This document shows, in pieces, positions 44,855 to 54,330 of a DNA stretch of 64,000 nt (position 1 is the first letter of the stretch; each line of letters opens with the position of its first letter). The notes beneath the pieces were generated by a model that was not told where the DNA came from, did no database searches, and saw nothing but the letters and a program-made list of their open reading frames with translations. Made by a program: the position numbers and the translations under genes. The stretch is from assembly GCF_016702655.1 (NCBI RefSeq), contig NZ_JADJDO010000004.1, positions 1 to 64,000 of the forward strand, in the 5' to 3' direction. This DNA is from Ideonella sp. GTDB taxonomy: Bacteria; Pseudomonadota; Gammaproteobacteria; Burkholderiales; Burkholderiaceae_C.

Positions 44855-45334
44855 TCAGACCGGCAACGCGGTCGTGCGCTTGACGGTGCGAAGCACGAGC
44901 AGCGAGTTCGAACGCGCCACCCCGGGCAGGCGCATCAGCACCTCGGCGTGGAAGCGCTCCAGGTCTTCGGCGTCGCGGTAGGTGAAGCGGATCAGGTAGT
45001 CGTTCGATCCGGCGACGTAGAAGCAGTCCAGCACTTCGGGCTGGGCGCGCACCGCCGCCTCGAAGGCCTCGAGCTGCGGCGTGTTCATGCTCTCGAGATT
45101 GATGATCGTGAAGCTCACGCCATGCCTGCCGACTGCGCGCGGGTTGATGAGTGCCACGTACTGCGCGATCACGCCCGAGTCCTCGAGCGCCTTGACCCGG
45201 CGCAGGCAGGCCGACGGCGAGAGATGCACGCGCTGCGCGAGCTCGAGGTTGGAGAGCCGGCCTGCGCGCTGCAGCTCGGTCAGGATTGCCCGGTCTATCG
45301 AATCCAGTTGCACTTCGGTGCTGGGTTTTCGCAT
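44855..45334 (-). CDS. Lrp/AsnC-family transcriptional regulator
   Basis: A 159-aa protein with an N-terminal helix-turn-helix (L-S-N-L-E-L-A-Q-R-V-H-L-S-P-S-A-C-L-R-R, residues 28 to 47) and an RAM ligand-binding domain (Y-V-A-G-S-N-D-Y-L-I-R-F and L-P-G-V near the end). It diverges from the aminotransferase gene across 160 bp and probably controls it in response to an amino acid, as Lrp-type regulators commonly do for the adjacent catabolic gene. Confidence 0.88.
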   Translation of the reverse strand: MRKPSTEVQLDSIDRAILTELQRAGRLSNLELAQRVHLSPSACLRRVKALEDSGVIAQYVALINPRAVGRHGVSFTIINLESMNTPQLEAFEAAVRAQPEVLDCFYVAGSNDYLIRFTYRDAEDLERFHAEVLMRLPGVARSNSLLVLRTVKRTTALPV

Positions 45335-45494
45335 CGGATGCCGTTAACTGCCAGTTTGTTCGAATGATATTGCAATGACTCGGGTGAACCCTCGGCGATT
45401 GTCGGAGCACATTGCGCGCTCCCTTGTCTAGACTTCCGGGCATGGGGCGCCGCACACTGCGCGAGCGGGCGAATGGTCGCCCAGGAGAGAACCG
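45335..45494. promoter_or_regulatory. Divergent promoter region, Lrp gene and aminotransferase gene
   Basis: This 160-bp stretch is AT-richer near 45345-45380 (tttgttcgaatgatattgc) and contains the dyad tctaga inside cttgtctagacttcc, which could serve as a -10 region for the aminotransferase gene. The same tagact string occurs upstream of the putrescine-binding protein gene (51949-51954). A matching -35 box is not convincing at either place. Confidence 0.4.
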
Positions 45495-46829
45495 ATGACG
45501 ACGAATCCCGATCCCAAGCTGGCGCAGTCGCTCGACGCGTACTGGATGCCGTTCACCGCGAACCGGCAGTTCAAGCAGGCGCCGCGCATGCTGGCGCGCG
45601 CGGAGGGCATGCACTTCTGGACGCCCGACGGGCGCAAGATCCTCGACGGCATCGCCGGCCTGTGGTGCGTCAACGCCGGCCATGCGCGGCCGAGGATCGT
45701 GCAGGCGATCCAGCAGCAGGCCGCGGAAATGGACTTCGCGCCGCCCTTCAACATGGGGCACCCGAAGGCCTTCGAGCTGGCGCAGCGGCTGGTCGAAATT
45801 GCGCCGACCGGGATGAACAAGGTCTTCTACACCAACTCGGGCTCCGAGTCGGTCGAGACCGCGCTCAAGATGGCGATCGCCTACCACCGCGCGCGCGGCG
45901 AAGGTGCGCGCACGCGGCTGATCGGCCGCGAGCGCGGCTATCACGGCGTCAACTTCGGCGGCATCTCGGTCGGCGGCATCGTCGCCAACCGCAAGATGTT
46001 CGGCACGCTGCTCGCGGGGGTCGATCACATCCGCCACACGCACGACCTGGCGCGCAACGCCTTCTCGCGCGGCGTGCCCGAGTACGGCGCCGAGTTCGCC
46101 GACGACCTGGAGCGCCTCGTCGCGCTGCACGACGCCTCGACCATCGCCGCGGTGATCGTCGAACCGGTCGCCGGATCGACCGGCGTGCTGCTGCCGCCCA
46201 AGGGCTATCTGCAGCGCCTGCGCGAGATCTGCGACCGGCACGGCATCCTGCTCATCTTCGACGAGGTCATCACCGGCTTCGGCCGCCTGGGCTCGCCTTT
46301 CGCGGGCCAGCATTTCGGCGTCACGCCCGACCTGATGACGGTCGCCAAGGGCATCAGCAATGGCGCGGTGCCGATGGGCGCGGTGTTTGCCAGGCAGCAC
46401 ATCCACGACACCTTCATGAACGGGCCCGAGCACCTGATCGAGTTCTTCCACGGCTACACCTACTCGGCGCATCCGCTCGCCTGCGCGGCGGCACTCGGCA
46501 CGCTGGACACCTATGCCGAAGAAGGATTGCTGACGCGCGCGGCGGCGATGGCGACCTATTTCGAGGACGCGCTGCACGCGCTCGAGGGCCTGCCGCACGT
46601 GATCGACGTGCGCAACATCGGCCTCGTCGGCGGCATCGAGCTTGCGCCGATCGCGGGGTCGCCCGGCAAGCGCGCCTTCGACGTCTTCCTCGAATGCTGG
46701 GAGCGCGGCGTGCTGATCCGCACCACCGGCGACACGATCGCGATGTCGCCACCGCTGATCATCGAGAAGGCGCACATCGACGAGCTCGTCGGCACGGTCG
46801 CCGACGTGCTCCGCAAGTCGGCTGCGTGA
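45495..46829 (+). CDS. Class III aminotransferase, beta-alanine:pyruvate-type (BauA-like)
   Basis: A 444-aa PLP enzyme. The N-terminal D-A-Y-W-M-P-F-T-A-N-R-Q-F-K is the hallmark of the beta-alanine:pyruvate group. W-C-V-N-A-G-H, N-S-G-S-E-S-V-E-T-A, I-F-D-E-V-I-T-G-F-G-R-L-G and the PLP-lysine V-A-K-G-I-S-N-G complete the set. It would move the amino group of beta-alanine or a similar omega-amino acid to pyruvate. It stands next to the Lrp regulator and is followed 61 bases later by an amine oxidase gene. Confidence 0.83.
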   Translation: MTTNPDPKLAQSLDAYWMPFTANRQFKQAPRMLARAEGMHFWTPDGRKILDGIAGLWCVNAGHARPRIVQAIQQQAAEMDFAPPFNMGHPKAFELAQRLVEIAPTGMNKVFYTNSGSESVETALKMAIAYHRARGEGARTRLIGRERGYHGVNFGGISVGGIVANRKMFGTLLAGVDHIRHTHDLARNAFSRGVPEYGAEFADDLERLVALHDASTIAAVIVEPVAGSTGVLLPPKGYLQRLREICDRHGILLIFDEVITGFGRLGSPFAGQHFGVTPDLMTVAKGISNGAVPMGAVFARQHIHDTFMNGPEHLIEFFHGYTYSAHPLACAAALGTLDTYAEEGLLTRAAAMATYFEDALHALEGLPHVIDVRNIGLVGGIELAPIAGSPGKRAFDVFLECWERGVLIRTTGDTIAMSPPLIIEKAHIDELVGTVADVLRKSAA

Positions 46830-46890
46830 GTCCAGGGAATGCCGACTTCATCCAGACCTTGCGGAGGGCTTGCCTAGCGCAAACCGATTT

Positions 46891-48207
46891 ATGTCCTTGT
46901 TCCGAGCCGACCAGTCGCTGACCCACAACTCGTACTACGCTGCCACTGCGCAGCGCGGCCTGCATTTCCCGCCCCTGCAGGGGAGCGCGGAGTGCGACGT
47001 GGCGATCGTCGGCGGCGGCCTCGCCGGCCTGTCGGCGGCGATCGAACTCGCCGACCGTGGATTCAGCGTGGTCGTGCTCGAAGCGCGCACGCTCGGCTTT
47101 GGCGCCTCGGGCCGCAACGGCGGCCAAGCGCTCGCGGGCCTGGCCTGCGAGCAGGACGAGATCGAGCGCCAACTCGGCCTCGAGGCCTCGCGCAAGGTGT
47201 GGAACATGACGCTCGAAGCGATCGAGTTGATCCACGCGCGCTGCCGGCGCTTCGAGATCGATTGCGACTGGCGCGCGGGCTACCTGTCGCTCGCCACCAG
47301 CGCGCGCAAGGCACGCGAACTCGCGCAGTGGCACGCACGCATGCAGCGCGACTATGGGTTGCAGGCCACGCCGATCGCACCGGGCGAGGTGCGCCAGTGG
47401 ATAGCCAGCCCGCGCTTCCACAGCGGACTGCACGACCCGTTGTCGGGCCACCTGCACCCGCTCAAGTACAACCTCGGCCTCGGCCGTGCGGCAGCGGCGC
47501 TGGGCGTGCGCATCCACGAAGACACCGCCGTCACCGCTTTGCGCGCCGGGGCAACGACCGAACTCTCGACCGCCCAGGGCTCGGTCCGGGCACGGCATGT
47601 ACTGCTTGCCGGCAACGTCTACCTGCAGGGCATCGCGCCGTTGCTCGAGAGCCGCATCATGCCGGTCGGCACCTACATCGTTGCTTCGGCGCCGCTCGCC
47701 CCGGCGCTCGCGCGCTCGCTGATCCCTTCGCAGTCGGCGGTGTGCGACACCAACTTCGTGCTCGACTACTTCCGCACCACGGCCGACCATCGCGTGCTCT
47801 ACGGCGGGCGCGTGAGCTACAGCACGATCACCCCGACCAACCTGGCCGAGAGCATGCGCACACGCATGGAGCGCACCTTTCCGCAGCTCGCCGGTACCCA
47901 GATCGACTACGCCTGGGGCGGCTTCGTCGACATCTCGATGAACCGAGCGCCCGATTTCGGGCGCCTGGCCGATCTCGGCGCGGGCAAGGACTACGCCAAC
48001 GTCTATTACCTGCAAGGCTTCTCCGGCCACGGCCTGGCGCTCACCGGGCTGGCAGGCAAGCTCGTCGCCGAGGCGATCAGCGGCGACGCGACGCGCCTGG
48101 ACATCTTCAGCCGCCTCCAGCACCGCAAGTTCCCGGGCGGGAGGTTGCTGCGCACGCCCGCACTGGTGCTGGGCATGACGTACTATCGCCTGCGGGATCT
48201 GCTGTGA
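46891..48207 (+). CDS. puuB: Gamma-glutamylputrescine oxidase-like FAD oxidoreductase
   Basis: A 438-aa DAO-family flavoenzyme. The dinucleotide motif V-A-I-V-G-G-G-L-A-G-L-S-A-A is at about residues 36 to 49, G-A-S-G-R-N-G-G-Q near 77 and a FAD-site G-F-S-G-H-G-L-A-L-T near the end, as in PuuB. It would oxidise gamma-glutamylputrescine to the aldehyde with release of ammonia and peroxide. The ATG at 46891 is preferred over an in-frame TTG at 46870. It precedes the spuA-like gene by ten bases. Confidence 0.83.
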   Translation: MSLFRADQSLTHNSYYAATAQRGLHFPPLQGSAECDVAIVGGGLAGLSAAIELADRGFSVVVLEARTLGFGASGRNGGQALAGLACEQDEIERQLGLEASRKVWNMTLEAIELIHARCRRFEIDCDWRAGYLSLATSARKARELAQWHARMQRDYGLQATPIAPGEVRQWIASPRFHSGLHDPLSGHLHPLKYNLGLGRAAAALGVRIHEDTAVTALRAGATTELSTAQGSVRARHVLLAGNVYLQGIAPLLESRIMPVGTYIVASAPLAPALARSLIPSQSAVCDTNFVLDYFRTTADHRVLYGGRVSYSTITPTNLAESMRTRMERTFPQLAGTQIDYAWGGFVDISMNRAPDFGRLADLGAGKDYANVYYLQGFSGHGLALTGLAGKLVAEAISGDATRLDIFSRLQHRKFPGGRLLRTPALVLGMTYYRLRDLL

Positions 48208-48217
48208 CGCGCCAGCC

Positions 48218-49006
48218 ATGACCGACACCCGTCTCGTCCGCCCCATCGTGCTCGTCCCCGCGGACAACCGCATGCTCGGCGAGCACCCTTTCCACGTCGT
48301 CGGCAAGAAATATGTCGACGCGGTGCGCCTCGCCGGCTGCCTGCCGCTCGTCGTGCCCTGGGTCGGCGCCTCCGAAGTCGACGAACTGCTCGTCCACGCC
48401 GATGGCGTGCTGCTGACTGGCTCGCCGTCCAACGTCCATCCGAGCCACTTCGGCGAGGAGGTGCACAACCCCGAGTTGCCGCTCGACCCGGCGCGCGACG
48501 AATGGACGCTGCCGCTGACGCGCAAGGCGCTGGCGCAGGGCGTGCCGATGCTCGCCATCTGCCGCGGCTTCCAGGAGACGAACGTCGCTCTCGGCGGCAC
48601 CTTGCACCAGGCCGTGCAGGAGCAGCTTGGCAAGCACGATCACCGCGCGCCGGCCGGCGCACCGGCCGCAGTGCAGTACGGCCTCGCACACGACGTGGAC
48701 GTGCTCCCCGGCGGGCTGCTTGCATCCATCCTCGGCGCGGGAACGGTGCAGGTCAACTCGGTGCACGGCCAGGGCGCCAAGGATCTTGCACCGGGCGCGC
48801 GCGCCGAGGCGCTCGCGCCCGACGGCCTGGTCGAGGCCTTCACGCTGCCGGCAGCGCCCGGATTCAACCTGTGTCTGCAGTGGCATCCGGAGTGGCAGGC
48901 GGCAGACAACCCGGTATCGATGAAACTGCTGCGAGCCTTCGGCGACGCATGCCGCAGCTTCCATGCCCAGCACCGGCGCGTGCCCGAGCGCGTCCCGGAC
49001 TGCTGA
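48218..49006 (+). CDS. spuA: Gamma-glutamyl-GABA hydrolase (class I glutamine amidotransferase-like)
   Basis: A 262-aa hydrolase of the PuuD/SpuA family. The nucleophile Cys lies in L-A-I-C-R-G-F-Q-E near residue 113, with the His-Glu pair in L-Q-W-H-P-E-W-Q near 224. It would split gamma-glutamyl-GABA to glutamate and GABA, closing the gamma-glutamylation route. It leads a block in the order spuA-B-C-D-F-G-H seen in Pseudomonas. Confidence 0.87.
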   Translation: MTDTRLVRPIVLVPADNRMLGEHPFHVVGKKYVDAVRLAGCLPLVVPWVGASEVDELLVHADGVLLTGSPSNVHPSHFGEEVHNPELPLDPARDEWTLPLTRKALAQGVPMLAICRGFQETNVALGGTLHQAVQEQLGKHDHRAPAGAPAAVQYGLAHDVDVLPGGLLASILGAGTVQVNSVHGQGAKDLAPGARAEALAPDGLVEAFTLPAAPGFNLCLQWHPEWQAADNPVSMKLLRAFGDACRSFHAQHRRVPERVPDC

Positions 49007-49099
49007 CGGCCCGGGCAAGGACAAGGGGCCGTCGAAGCCCGCCCGCGCAGACGCCCTGAGGCGCGTGCGCGCCAACGAAATCAACAGGTAGCAAACATC

Positions 49100-50464
49100 G
49101 TGAACAAGAGCAATTTCAGTTTCAGCGATCTGGAGCAATGGTTCGACGAGCGGCGCGTGACCGAGATCGAGTGCCTCGTGCCCGACCTCACCGGCGTCGC
49201 GCGCGGCAAGATCCTGCCACGCGAAAAATTCACCGAGGACCGCGGCATGCGGCTGCCCGAGGCCACGGTGGCGATGGGCGTGACGGGCGAATTCCCCGAG
49301 GAAGGGCCGTACTACGACGTCATCACGCCGAACGACCGGGACATGCACCTGCGGCCCGACCCGAGCACAGTGCGCATCGTGCCATGGGCCACCGACCCGA
49401 CTGCGCAGGTGATCCACGACTGCTTCGACAAGGAAGGCAGGCTGATCCCGTTCGCGCCGCGCTCGGTGCTGCGCCGCGTGTGCGACCTCTACGACGCCGA
49501 AGGCTGGGCGCCGGTCGTCGCGCCGGAGGTCGAGTTCTACCTCGTGGCACGCAATACCGACCCCGACATTCCCCTGAAGCCGCCGATCGGCCGCAGCGGC
49601 CGCGCCGAGACCTCGCGCCAGGCGTACTCGATCGACGCCGTGAACGAGTTCGACCCGCTGTTCGAGGACGTCTACGACTACTGCGAGAAGATGGAGCTCA
49701 ACGTCGATACGCTGATCCACGAGATCGGCGCCGGTCAGATGGAGATCAACTTCTTCCACGACCATCCGCTGGGACTGGCCGACGAGGTGTTCTTCTTCAA
49801 GCGCACGCTGCGCGAGGCGGCGATGCGCCATGACATGTTCGCGACCTTCATGGCCAAGCCGATCGCCGGCGAGCCGGGCAGCGCGATGCACGTCCACCAG
49901 AGCGTCGTCGGCAAGGAGACCGGCAAGAACATCTTCAGCAACGAGGACGGCTCGCCGAGCCAGGAGTTCTTCTGGTACATCGGCGGCCTGCAGAAGTACG
50001 TGCCGGCGGCGATGGCGCTGTTCGCCCCGTACGTCAACTCCTATCGCCGGCTGGTGCGCTCCAACGCCGCGCCGATCAACATCCAGTGGGGCACCGACAA
50101 CCGCACTGTCGGCATCCGCTCGCCGGTGGCCGGGGCGGCGGCGCGGCGGATCGAGAACCGCGTGATCGGCTCCGACGCCAACCCCTACGCGGCCCTGGCC
50201 GCCACGCTCGCCTGCGGCTACCTCGGCATCAAGAACCGCATCGAACCCTCGCCCGAGTGCAAGGGCGACGCCTACCTCGGCGACTTCCAGTTGCCGCGCA
50301 GCCTCGGCGAGGCGCTCGACCTGCTGCGCGCGAGCAAGGAACTCGCTGCGGTGCTCGGGCAATCCTTCGTCACGGTCTACACCGAGATCAAGGAGATCGA
50401 GTACGCCGAATTCATGAAGGTCATTTCGCCGTGGGAGCGCGAGCACCTGCTGCTGCACGTCTGA
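49100..50464 (+). CDS. spuB: Gamma-glutamylputrescine synthetase (glutamine-synthetase family)
   Basis: A 454-aa enzyme of the PuuA/SpuB group that joins glutamate to putrescine with ATP. Its N-terminus is shorter than in true GlnA. E-I-G-A-G-Q-M-E-I-N-F is the Glu-rich metal site and M-H-V-H-Q-S the metal-binding His. N-R-T-V-G-I-R-S-P replaces the adenylylated loop. A GTG at 49100-49102 is the start. It lies 93 bases after spuA and 31 before the aminotransferase gene. In Pseudomonas the matching spuB acts on polyamine uptake and use. Confidence 0.88.
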   Translation: MNKSNFSFSDLEQWFDERRVTEIECLVPDLTGVARGKILPREKFTEDRGMRLPEATVAMGVTGEFPEEGPYYDVITPNDRDMHLRPDPSTVRIVPWATDPTAQVIHDCFDKEGRLIPFAPRSVLRRVCDLYDAEGWAPVVAPEVEFYLVARNTDPDIPLKPPIGRSGRAETSRQAYSIDAVNEFDPLFEDVYDYCEKMELNVDTLIHEIGAGQMEINFFHDHPLGLADEVFFFKRTLREAAMRHDMFATFMAKPIAGEPGSAMHVHQSVVGKETGKNIFSNEDGSPSQEFFWYIGGLQKYVPAAMALFAPYVNSYRRLVRSNAAPINIQWGTDNRTVGIRSPVAGAAARRIENRVIGSDANPYAALAATLACGYLGIKNRIEPSPECKGDAYLGDFQLPRSLGEALDLLRASKELAAVLGQSFVTVYTEIKEIEYAEFMKVISPWEREHLLLHV

Positions 50465-50495
50465 CCCGCCCGCCCCTTTTCGAACCGGAGACACC

Positions 50496-51893
50496 ATGAA
50501 TGCCGTCTTGACCCCCCCCGCCGCGCGCACGACGCCGCAATGGCAGGCCGCGGACGCGGCCCACTACCTGCACCCCTTCACCGATTTCAAGGCGCTCGCC
50601 GGCAAGGGCTCGCGCATCATCACCCACGCCGACAACATCTACCTCTGGGACAGCGACGGCGCGAAGATCCTCGACGCGATGTCGGGCCTGTGGTGCGTCA
50701 ACGTCGGCTACGGGCGCCAGGAGTTGATCGATGCGGCGACCACGCAGTTGAAGGAACTGCCGTTCTACAACTCCTTCTTCCAGACCGCCACGCCGCCGGC
50801 AATCGAACTTGCCGAACTGCTGGCCGAGGTCGCGCCGCCGGGGTTCAGGCACGTGTTCTTCACCGGCTCGGGCTCGGAAGGCAACGACACCATCGTGCGC
50901 ATGGTGCGCCGCTACTGGGACGTCCTCGGCCAACCCGAGCGCAGCGTGATCATCGGCCGCAAGAACGGCTACCACGGCTCGACGATGGCCGGTGCGTCGC
51001 TGGGCGGCATGGCCGGCATGCACGCCCAGGGCGGGCTGCCGATCCCGGGCATCGTGCACATCGAGCAGCCGTTCTGGTTCGCGCTCGGCAAGGGGAAGTC
51101 GCGCGAGGACTTCGGACGGGAGGCGGCGGGCTGGCTGGAGGCCAAGATCCTCGAGGTCGGCGCCGACAAGGTGGCCGCGTTCATCGGCGAGCCGGTGCAA
51201 GGCGCAGGCGGCGTGATCGTCCCGCCTTCGACCTACTGGCCCGAGATCCAGCGCATCTGCGACAAGTACGGCGTGCTGCTCGTCTCCGACGAGGTCATCT
51301 GCGGCTTCGGCCGCACCGGCAACTGGTGGGGCTGCGAGACCTTCGGCTTCAAGCCCGACCTGATGACGTTCGCCAAGGGCGTGACCTCCGGCTACATCCC
51401 GCTCGGCGGGGTGATGGTCGGCGACCGGGTCGCGAAGGTGCTGATCGAGCAGGGCGGCGAGTTCAACCACGGCTATACCTACAGTGGCCACCCGGTGGCC
51501 TGCGCGGTCGCGCTGGCCAACATCCGCCTGATCCAGCGCGAGCGCCTGGTGGAGAACGTGCGCGGCGACCTCGGACCCTACCTCGCAAGACATTTCGCGG
51601 CGCTCGGCGACCATCCGCTCGTCGGCGAGGCACAAAGCGTCGGCATGATGGGCGCACTGCAGCTCGTGCGTGACAAGGCCAGCGGCGCGCTCTTCGACGA
51701 GGGGCTCGAGGTCGGCATGGTCTGCCGCGGCCACTGCTTCGCCAACGGCCTGATCATGCGCGCCGTCGGCGACCGCATGATCATCGCCCCGCCGCTCGTG
51801 ATGACGCACGCGCAGATCGACGAGATGGTGGCGCTGATCCACCGCTGTCTTGACCTGACGCAGGCCGACGTGCGCCAGCGTGGCTGGGCCTGA
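50496..51893 (+). CDS. spuC: Putrescine:pyruvate aminotransferase
   Basis: A 465-aa class III aminotransferase of the SpuC type. H-P-F-T-D-F-K-A-L at the start, G-L-W-C-V-N-V-G-Y-G-R, T-G-S-G-S-E-G-N-D-T, V-S-D-E-V-I-C-G-F-G-R-T-G and the PLP-lysine F-A-K-G-V-T-S-G-Y match. It transfers the terminal amine of putrescine (or cadaverine) to pyruvate giving 4-aminobutyraldehyde. An accggagac ribosome-binding site precedes the ATG. Confidence 0.87.
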   Translation: MNAVLTPPAARTTPQWQAADAAHYLHPFTDFKALAGKGSRIITHADNIYLWDSDGAKILDAMSGLWCVNVGYGRQELIDAATTQLKELPFYNSFFQTATPPAIELAELLAEVAPPGFRHVFFTGSGSEGNDTIVRMVRRYWDVLGQPERSVIIGRKNGYHGSTMAGASLGGMAGMHAQGGLPIPGIVHIEQPFWFALGKGKSREDFGREAAGWLEAKILEVGADKVAAFIGEPVQGAGGVIVPPSTYWPEIQRICDKYGVLLVSDEVICGFGRTGNWWGCETFGFKPDLMTFAKGVTSGYIPLGGVMVGDRVAKVLIEQGGEFNHGYTYSGHPVACAVALANIRLIQRERLVENVRGDLGPYLARHFAALGDHPLVGEAQSVGMMGALQLVRDKASGALFDEGLEVGMVCRGHCFANGLIMRAVGDRMIIAPPLVMTHAQIDEMVALIHRCLDLTQADVRQRGWA

Positions 51894-52025
51894 CGCCGCA
51901 ATGCCACAGACCGGGATTTGCCTGTAGCGGCAAAGGGTTCCGGTTGGCTAGACTGACCCGACCGATTGCTCTTTGTGTCCCTCTTCTCTCGATCCACGAC
52001 CTTTCTTCCTCTTGGAGACTCTGGC
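51894..52025 (+). promoter_or_regulatory. Putative promoter/leader of the putrescine importer operon
   Basis: This 132-bp stretch ends in ctcttggagactctggcatg, giving a strong ribosome-binding site. The string tagact at 51949-51954 may be a -10 region, as the same string occurs before the aminotransferase gene at 45429, but no well-spaced -35 box is seen. It may mark an extra transcription start inside the spu block. Confidence 0.35.
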
Positions 52026-53153
52026 ATGAACCACAAGTCGCTGAATCCGTTGTTGCGCAGCCTGGCCGTGAGCACGGCCGCCTGCATGCTTGCGTGGGCC
52101 GGCCCCGCGGCGGCGCAGGAGGAAGAGAAGGTCATCAACGTGTACAACTGGTCGGACTACATCGCCGAGGACACGATCGCCAACTTCGAGAAGGAGACGG
52201 GCATCAAGGTCCGCTACGACAACTTCGACAACAACGAGATCCTGCACGCCAAGCTCGTTGCCGGCAAGACGGGCTACGACGTCGTCGTGCCATCGTCGTA
52301 CTGGGCCAAGATCCAGGCCGACGGAGGGCTGCTGCGCAAGCTCGACAAGAGCCAGTTGCCCAACCTGAAGAACCTCGACCCGGGCGTCCAGGCGACGATG
52401 GCCAAGCTCGACCCGGGCAACCAGTACATGGTCAACTGGCTGTGGGGCTATACCACCGTCGGGATCAATGTCGACAAGGTCAAGGCCGCGCTCGGCAGCA
52501 CGCCGATGCCCGACAACGTGTGGGACCTGGTCTTCAAGCCCGAGTACATGTCCAAGCTCAAGTCCTGCGGTGTGAGCTACCTCGACTCGGCAACCGAGAT
52601 CGTGCCGGCCGCGCTGCACTACCTGGGCAAGAACCCGAGCAGCAACAACCCGGCCGACTACAGCGGCGTCGCGCCGCTGCTCAAGAGCGTGCGTCCCTAC
52701 GTGACGCTGTTCTCGTCGTCGGGCTACATCAACGACATGGCGAGCGGATCGATCTGCGTCGCCATAGGCTGGTCGGGCGACATCAACATTGCGCGCCAGC
52801 GCGCGATCGACGGCAAGACGGGCCAGAAGATCGAAGCCCTGCTGCCCAAGACGGGCGGCCTGCTGTTCTTCGACGTGATGGTGATTCCGGTCGACGCACC
52901 GCACCCCGGCAACGCGCACAAGTTCATCAACTTCATCATGAAGCCGGAGGTGCACGCGAGCCTCACCAACAAGGTCTTCTATGCCAACCCGAACAAGGAG
53001 TCCAAGAAGTTCGTGAAGCCCGAAGTGGCGTCCAACCCGACGGTCTTCCTGCCCGACGCGGAGTTGAAGAAGATGTCGGAGCCCGGGGCGCTGAACAACG
53101 ACACGCGGCGCACGATGACGCGCCTGTACACGAGCTTCAAGACGGGCCTCTGA
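52026..53153 (+). CDS. spuD: Periplasmic putrescine/spermidine-binding protein
   Basis: A 375-aa secreted protein. The signal peptide ends near residue 32 (A-A-A-Q). The mature start I-N-V-Y-N-W-S-D-Y-I, then E-T-G-I-K-V-R-Y-D-N-F-D, W-L-W-G-Y-T-T-V-G-I-N and G-W-S-G-D mark the PotF/SpuD/SpuE family. The Trp and Asp residues of the ligand box (W-S-D-Y and G-D-I-N) are kept. Whether it prefers putrescine (SpuD) or spermidine (SpuE) cannot be settled. It heads the importer genes. Confidence 0.88.
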   Translation: MNHKSLNPLLRSLAVSTAACMLAWAGPAAAQEEEKVINVYNWSDYIAEDTIANFEKETGIKVRYDNFDNNEILHAKLVAGKTGYDVVVPSSYWAKIQADGGLLRKLDKSQLPNLKNLDPGVQATMAKLDPGNQYMVNWLWGYTTVGINVDKVKAALGSTPMPDNVWDLVFKPEYMSKLKSCGVSYLDSATEIVPAALHYLGKNPSSNNPADYSGVAPLLKSVRPYVTLFSSSGYINDMASGSICVAIGWSGDINIARQRAIDGKTGQKIEALLPKTGGLLFFDVMVIPVDAPHPGNAHKFINFIMKPEVHASLTNKVFYANPNKESKKFVKPEVASNPTVFLPDAELKKMSEPGALNNDTRRTMTRLYTSFKTGL

Positions 53154-53181
53154 GCGGGATCCCCGCGACGGATATCACGGC

Positions 53182-54330
53182 ATGAGCACTGCAGCGATCC
53201 CCGCCACCGCCGGCACCGGCACGGCATTCCTGCGCATCGAGGATGTCGTCAAGGACTTCGGCGGCGGTGCGGTGGCCGTCAACCACGTCAGCATCGACAT
53301 CGCCAAGGGCGAGATCTTCGCGCTGCTGGGCTCGTCGGGCTGCGGCAAGACGACGCTGCTGCGCATGCTGGCGGGTTTCGAGACCCCGACCTCGGGCCGC
53401 ATCCTGCTCGAGGGCCAGGACATCGCGCCGCTCACGCCCTACGAGCGTCCGTTCAACATGATGTTCCAGTCCTACGCGCTGTTTCCGCACCTCTCGGTAT
53501 GGGACAACGTCGCCTTCGGGCTGCGCCGCGACGGCATGGCCAAGGGCGCGATCGCCGAGCGCGTCGAGGCCATGCTCAAGCTCGTGCAACTCACCAAGTT
53601 CGGCAAGCGAAAGCCGCACCAGCTCTCCGGCGGGCAGCAACAGCGCGTGGCGCTCGCGCGCTGCCTGGCCAAGCGCCCGCAGATGCTGCTGCTCGACGAG
53701 CCGCTCGGCGCGCTCGACAAGAAGCTGCGCGAGGAGACGCAGATCGAGCTCGTCAACATCATCGAGGACGTCGGCGTGACCTGCGTGATGGTCACCCACG
53801 ACCAGGAAGAGGCGATGACGATGGCCTCGCGCATCGCCATCATGAGCGAAGGCAGGGTGCTGCAGGTCGGCACGCCGGCCGACGTCTACGAGACGCCGGC
53901 GACGCGCTTCGTGGCCGACTTCATCGGCAACGTCAACCTGATGGACGGCAAGCTCGTCACCGACGAGCCCGACCACTGCATCGTGGACTGCGGCGACATC
54001 AAGCACTACGTGGGCCATGGCATCACCGGCACCGTCGGCATGGCGGTCTCGGTGGCCGTGCGGCCCGAGAAGATCCACCTCTCGCGCCACGCCCCCAAGC
54101 ACGAGGATGGGCACGAGGAAAACGGCGAGGCCTTCAACCGCGCGCGCGGCGTGGTCAAGAACCTCGCCTATTTCGGCAGCTTTACCGTCTACCACATCGA
54201 GCTCGACGGCGGGCGCGTGCTCAAGGTGAGCCAGAACAACATCCAGCGCTACCGCGAGGACGACCTGACCTGGGGCGACACCGCCTGGGCACACTGGTCG
54301 CGCCAATCCCAGGTGGTGCTGACCCAATGA
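53182..54330 (+). CDS. spuF: Putrescine importer ATPase (PotG/SpuF)
   Basis: A 382-aa ATPase with Walker A G-S-S-G-C-G-K-T-T at residues 50 to 58, the Q-loop F-Q-S-Y-A-L-F-P-H-L-S, L-S-G-G-Q-Q-Q-R and Walker B M-L-L-L-D-E-P-L-G-A-L-D, and a C-terminal TOBE domain ending S-Q-V-V-L-T-Q. It lies 28 bases after the binding-protein gene, and its stop overlaps the next ATG (ATGA). Confidence 0.9.
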   Translation: MSTAAIPATAGTGTAFLRIEDVVKDFGGGAVAVNHVSIDIAKGEIFALLGSSGCGKTTLLRMLAGFETPTSGRILLEGQDIAPLTPYERPFNMMFQSYALFPHLSVWDNVAFGLRRDGMAKGAIAERVEAMLKLVQLTKFGKRKPHQLSGGQQQRVALARCLAKRPQMLLLDEPLGALDKKLREETQIELVNIIEDVGVTCVMVTHDQEEAMTMASRIAIMSEGRVLQVGTPADVYETPATRFVADFIGNVNLMDGKLVTDEPDHCIVDCGDIKHYVGHGITGTVGMAVSVAVRPEKIHLSRHAPKHEDGHEENGEAFNRARGVVKNLAYFGSFTVYHIELDGGRVLKVSQNNIQRYREDDLTWGDTAWAHWSRQSQVVLTQ

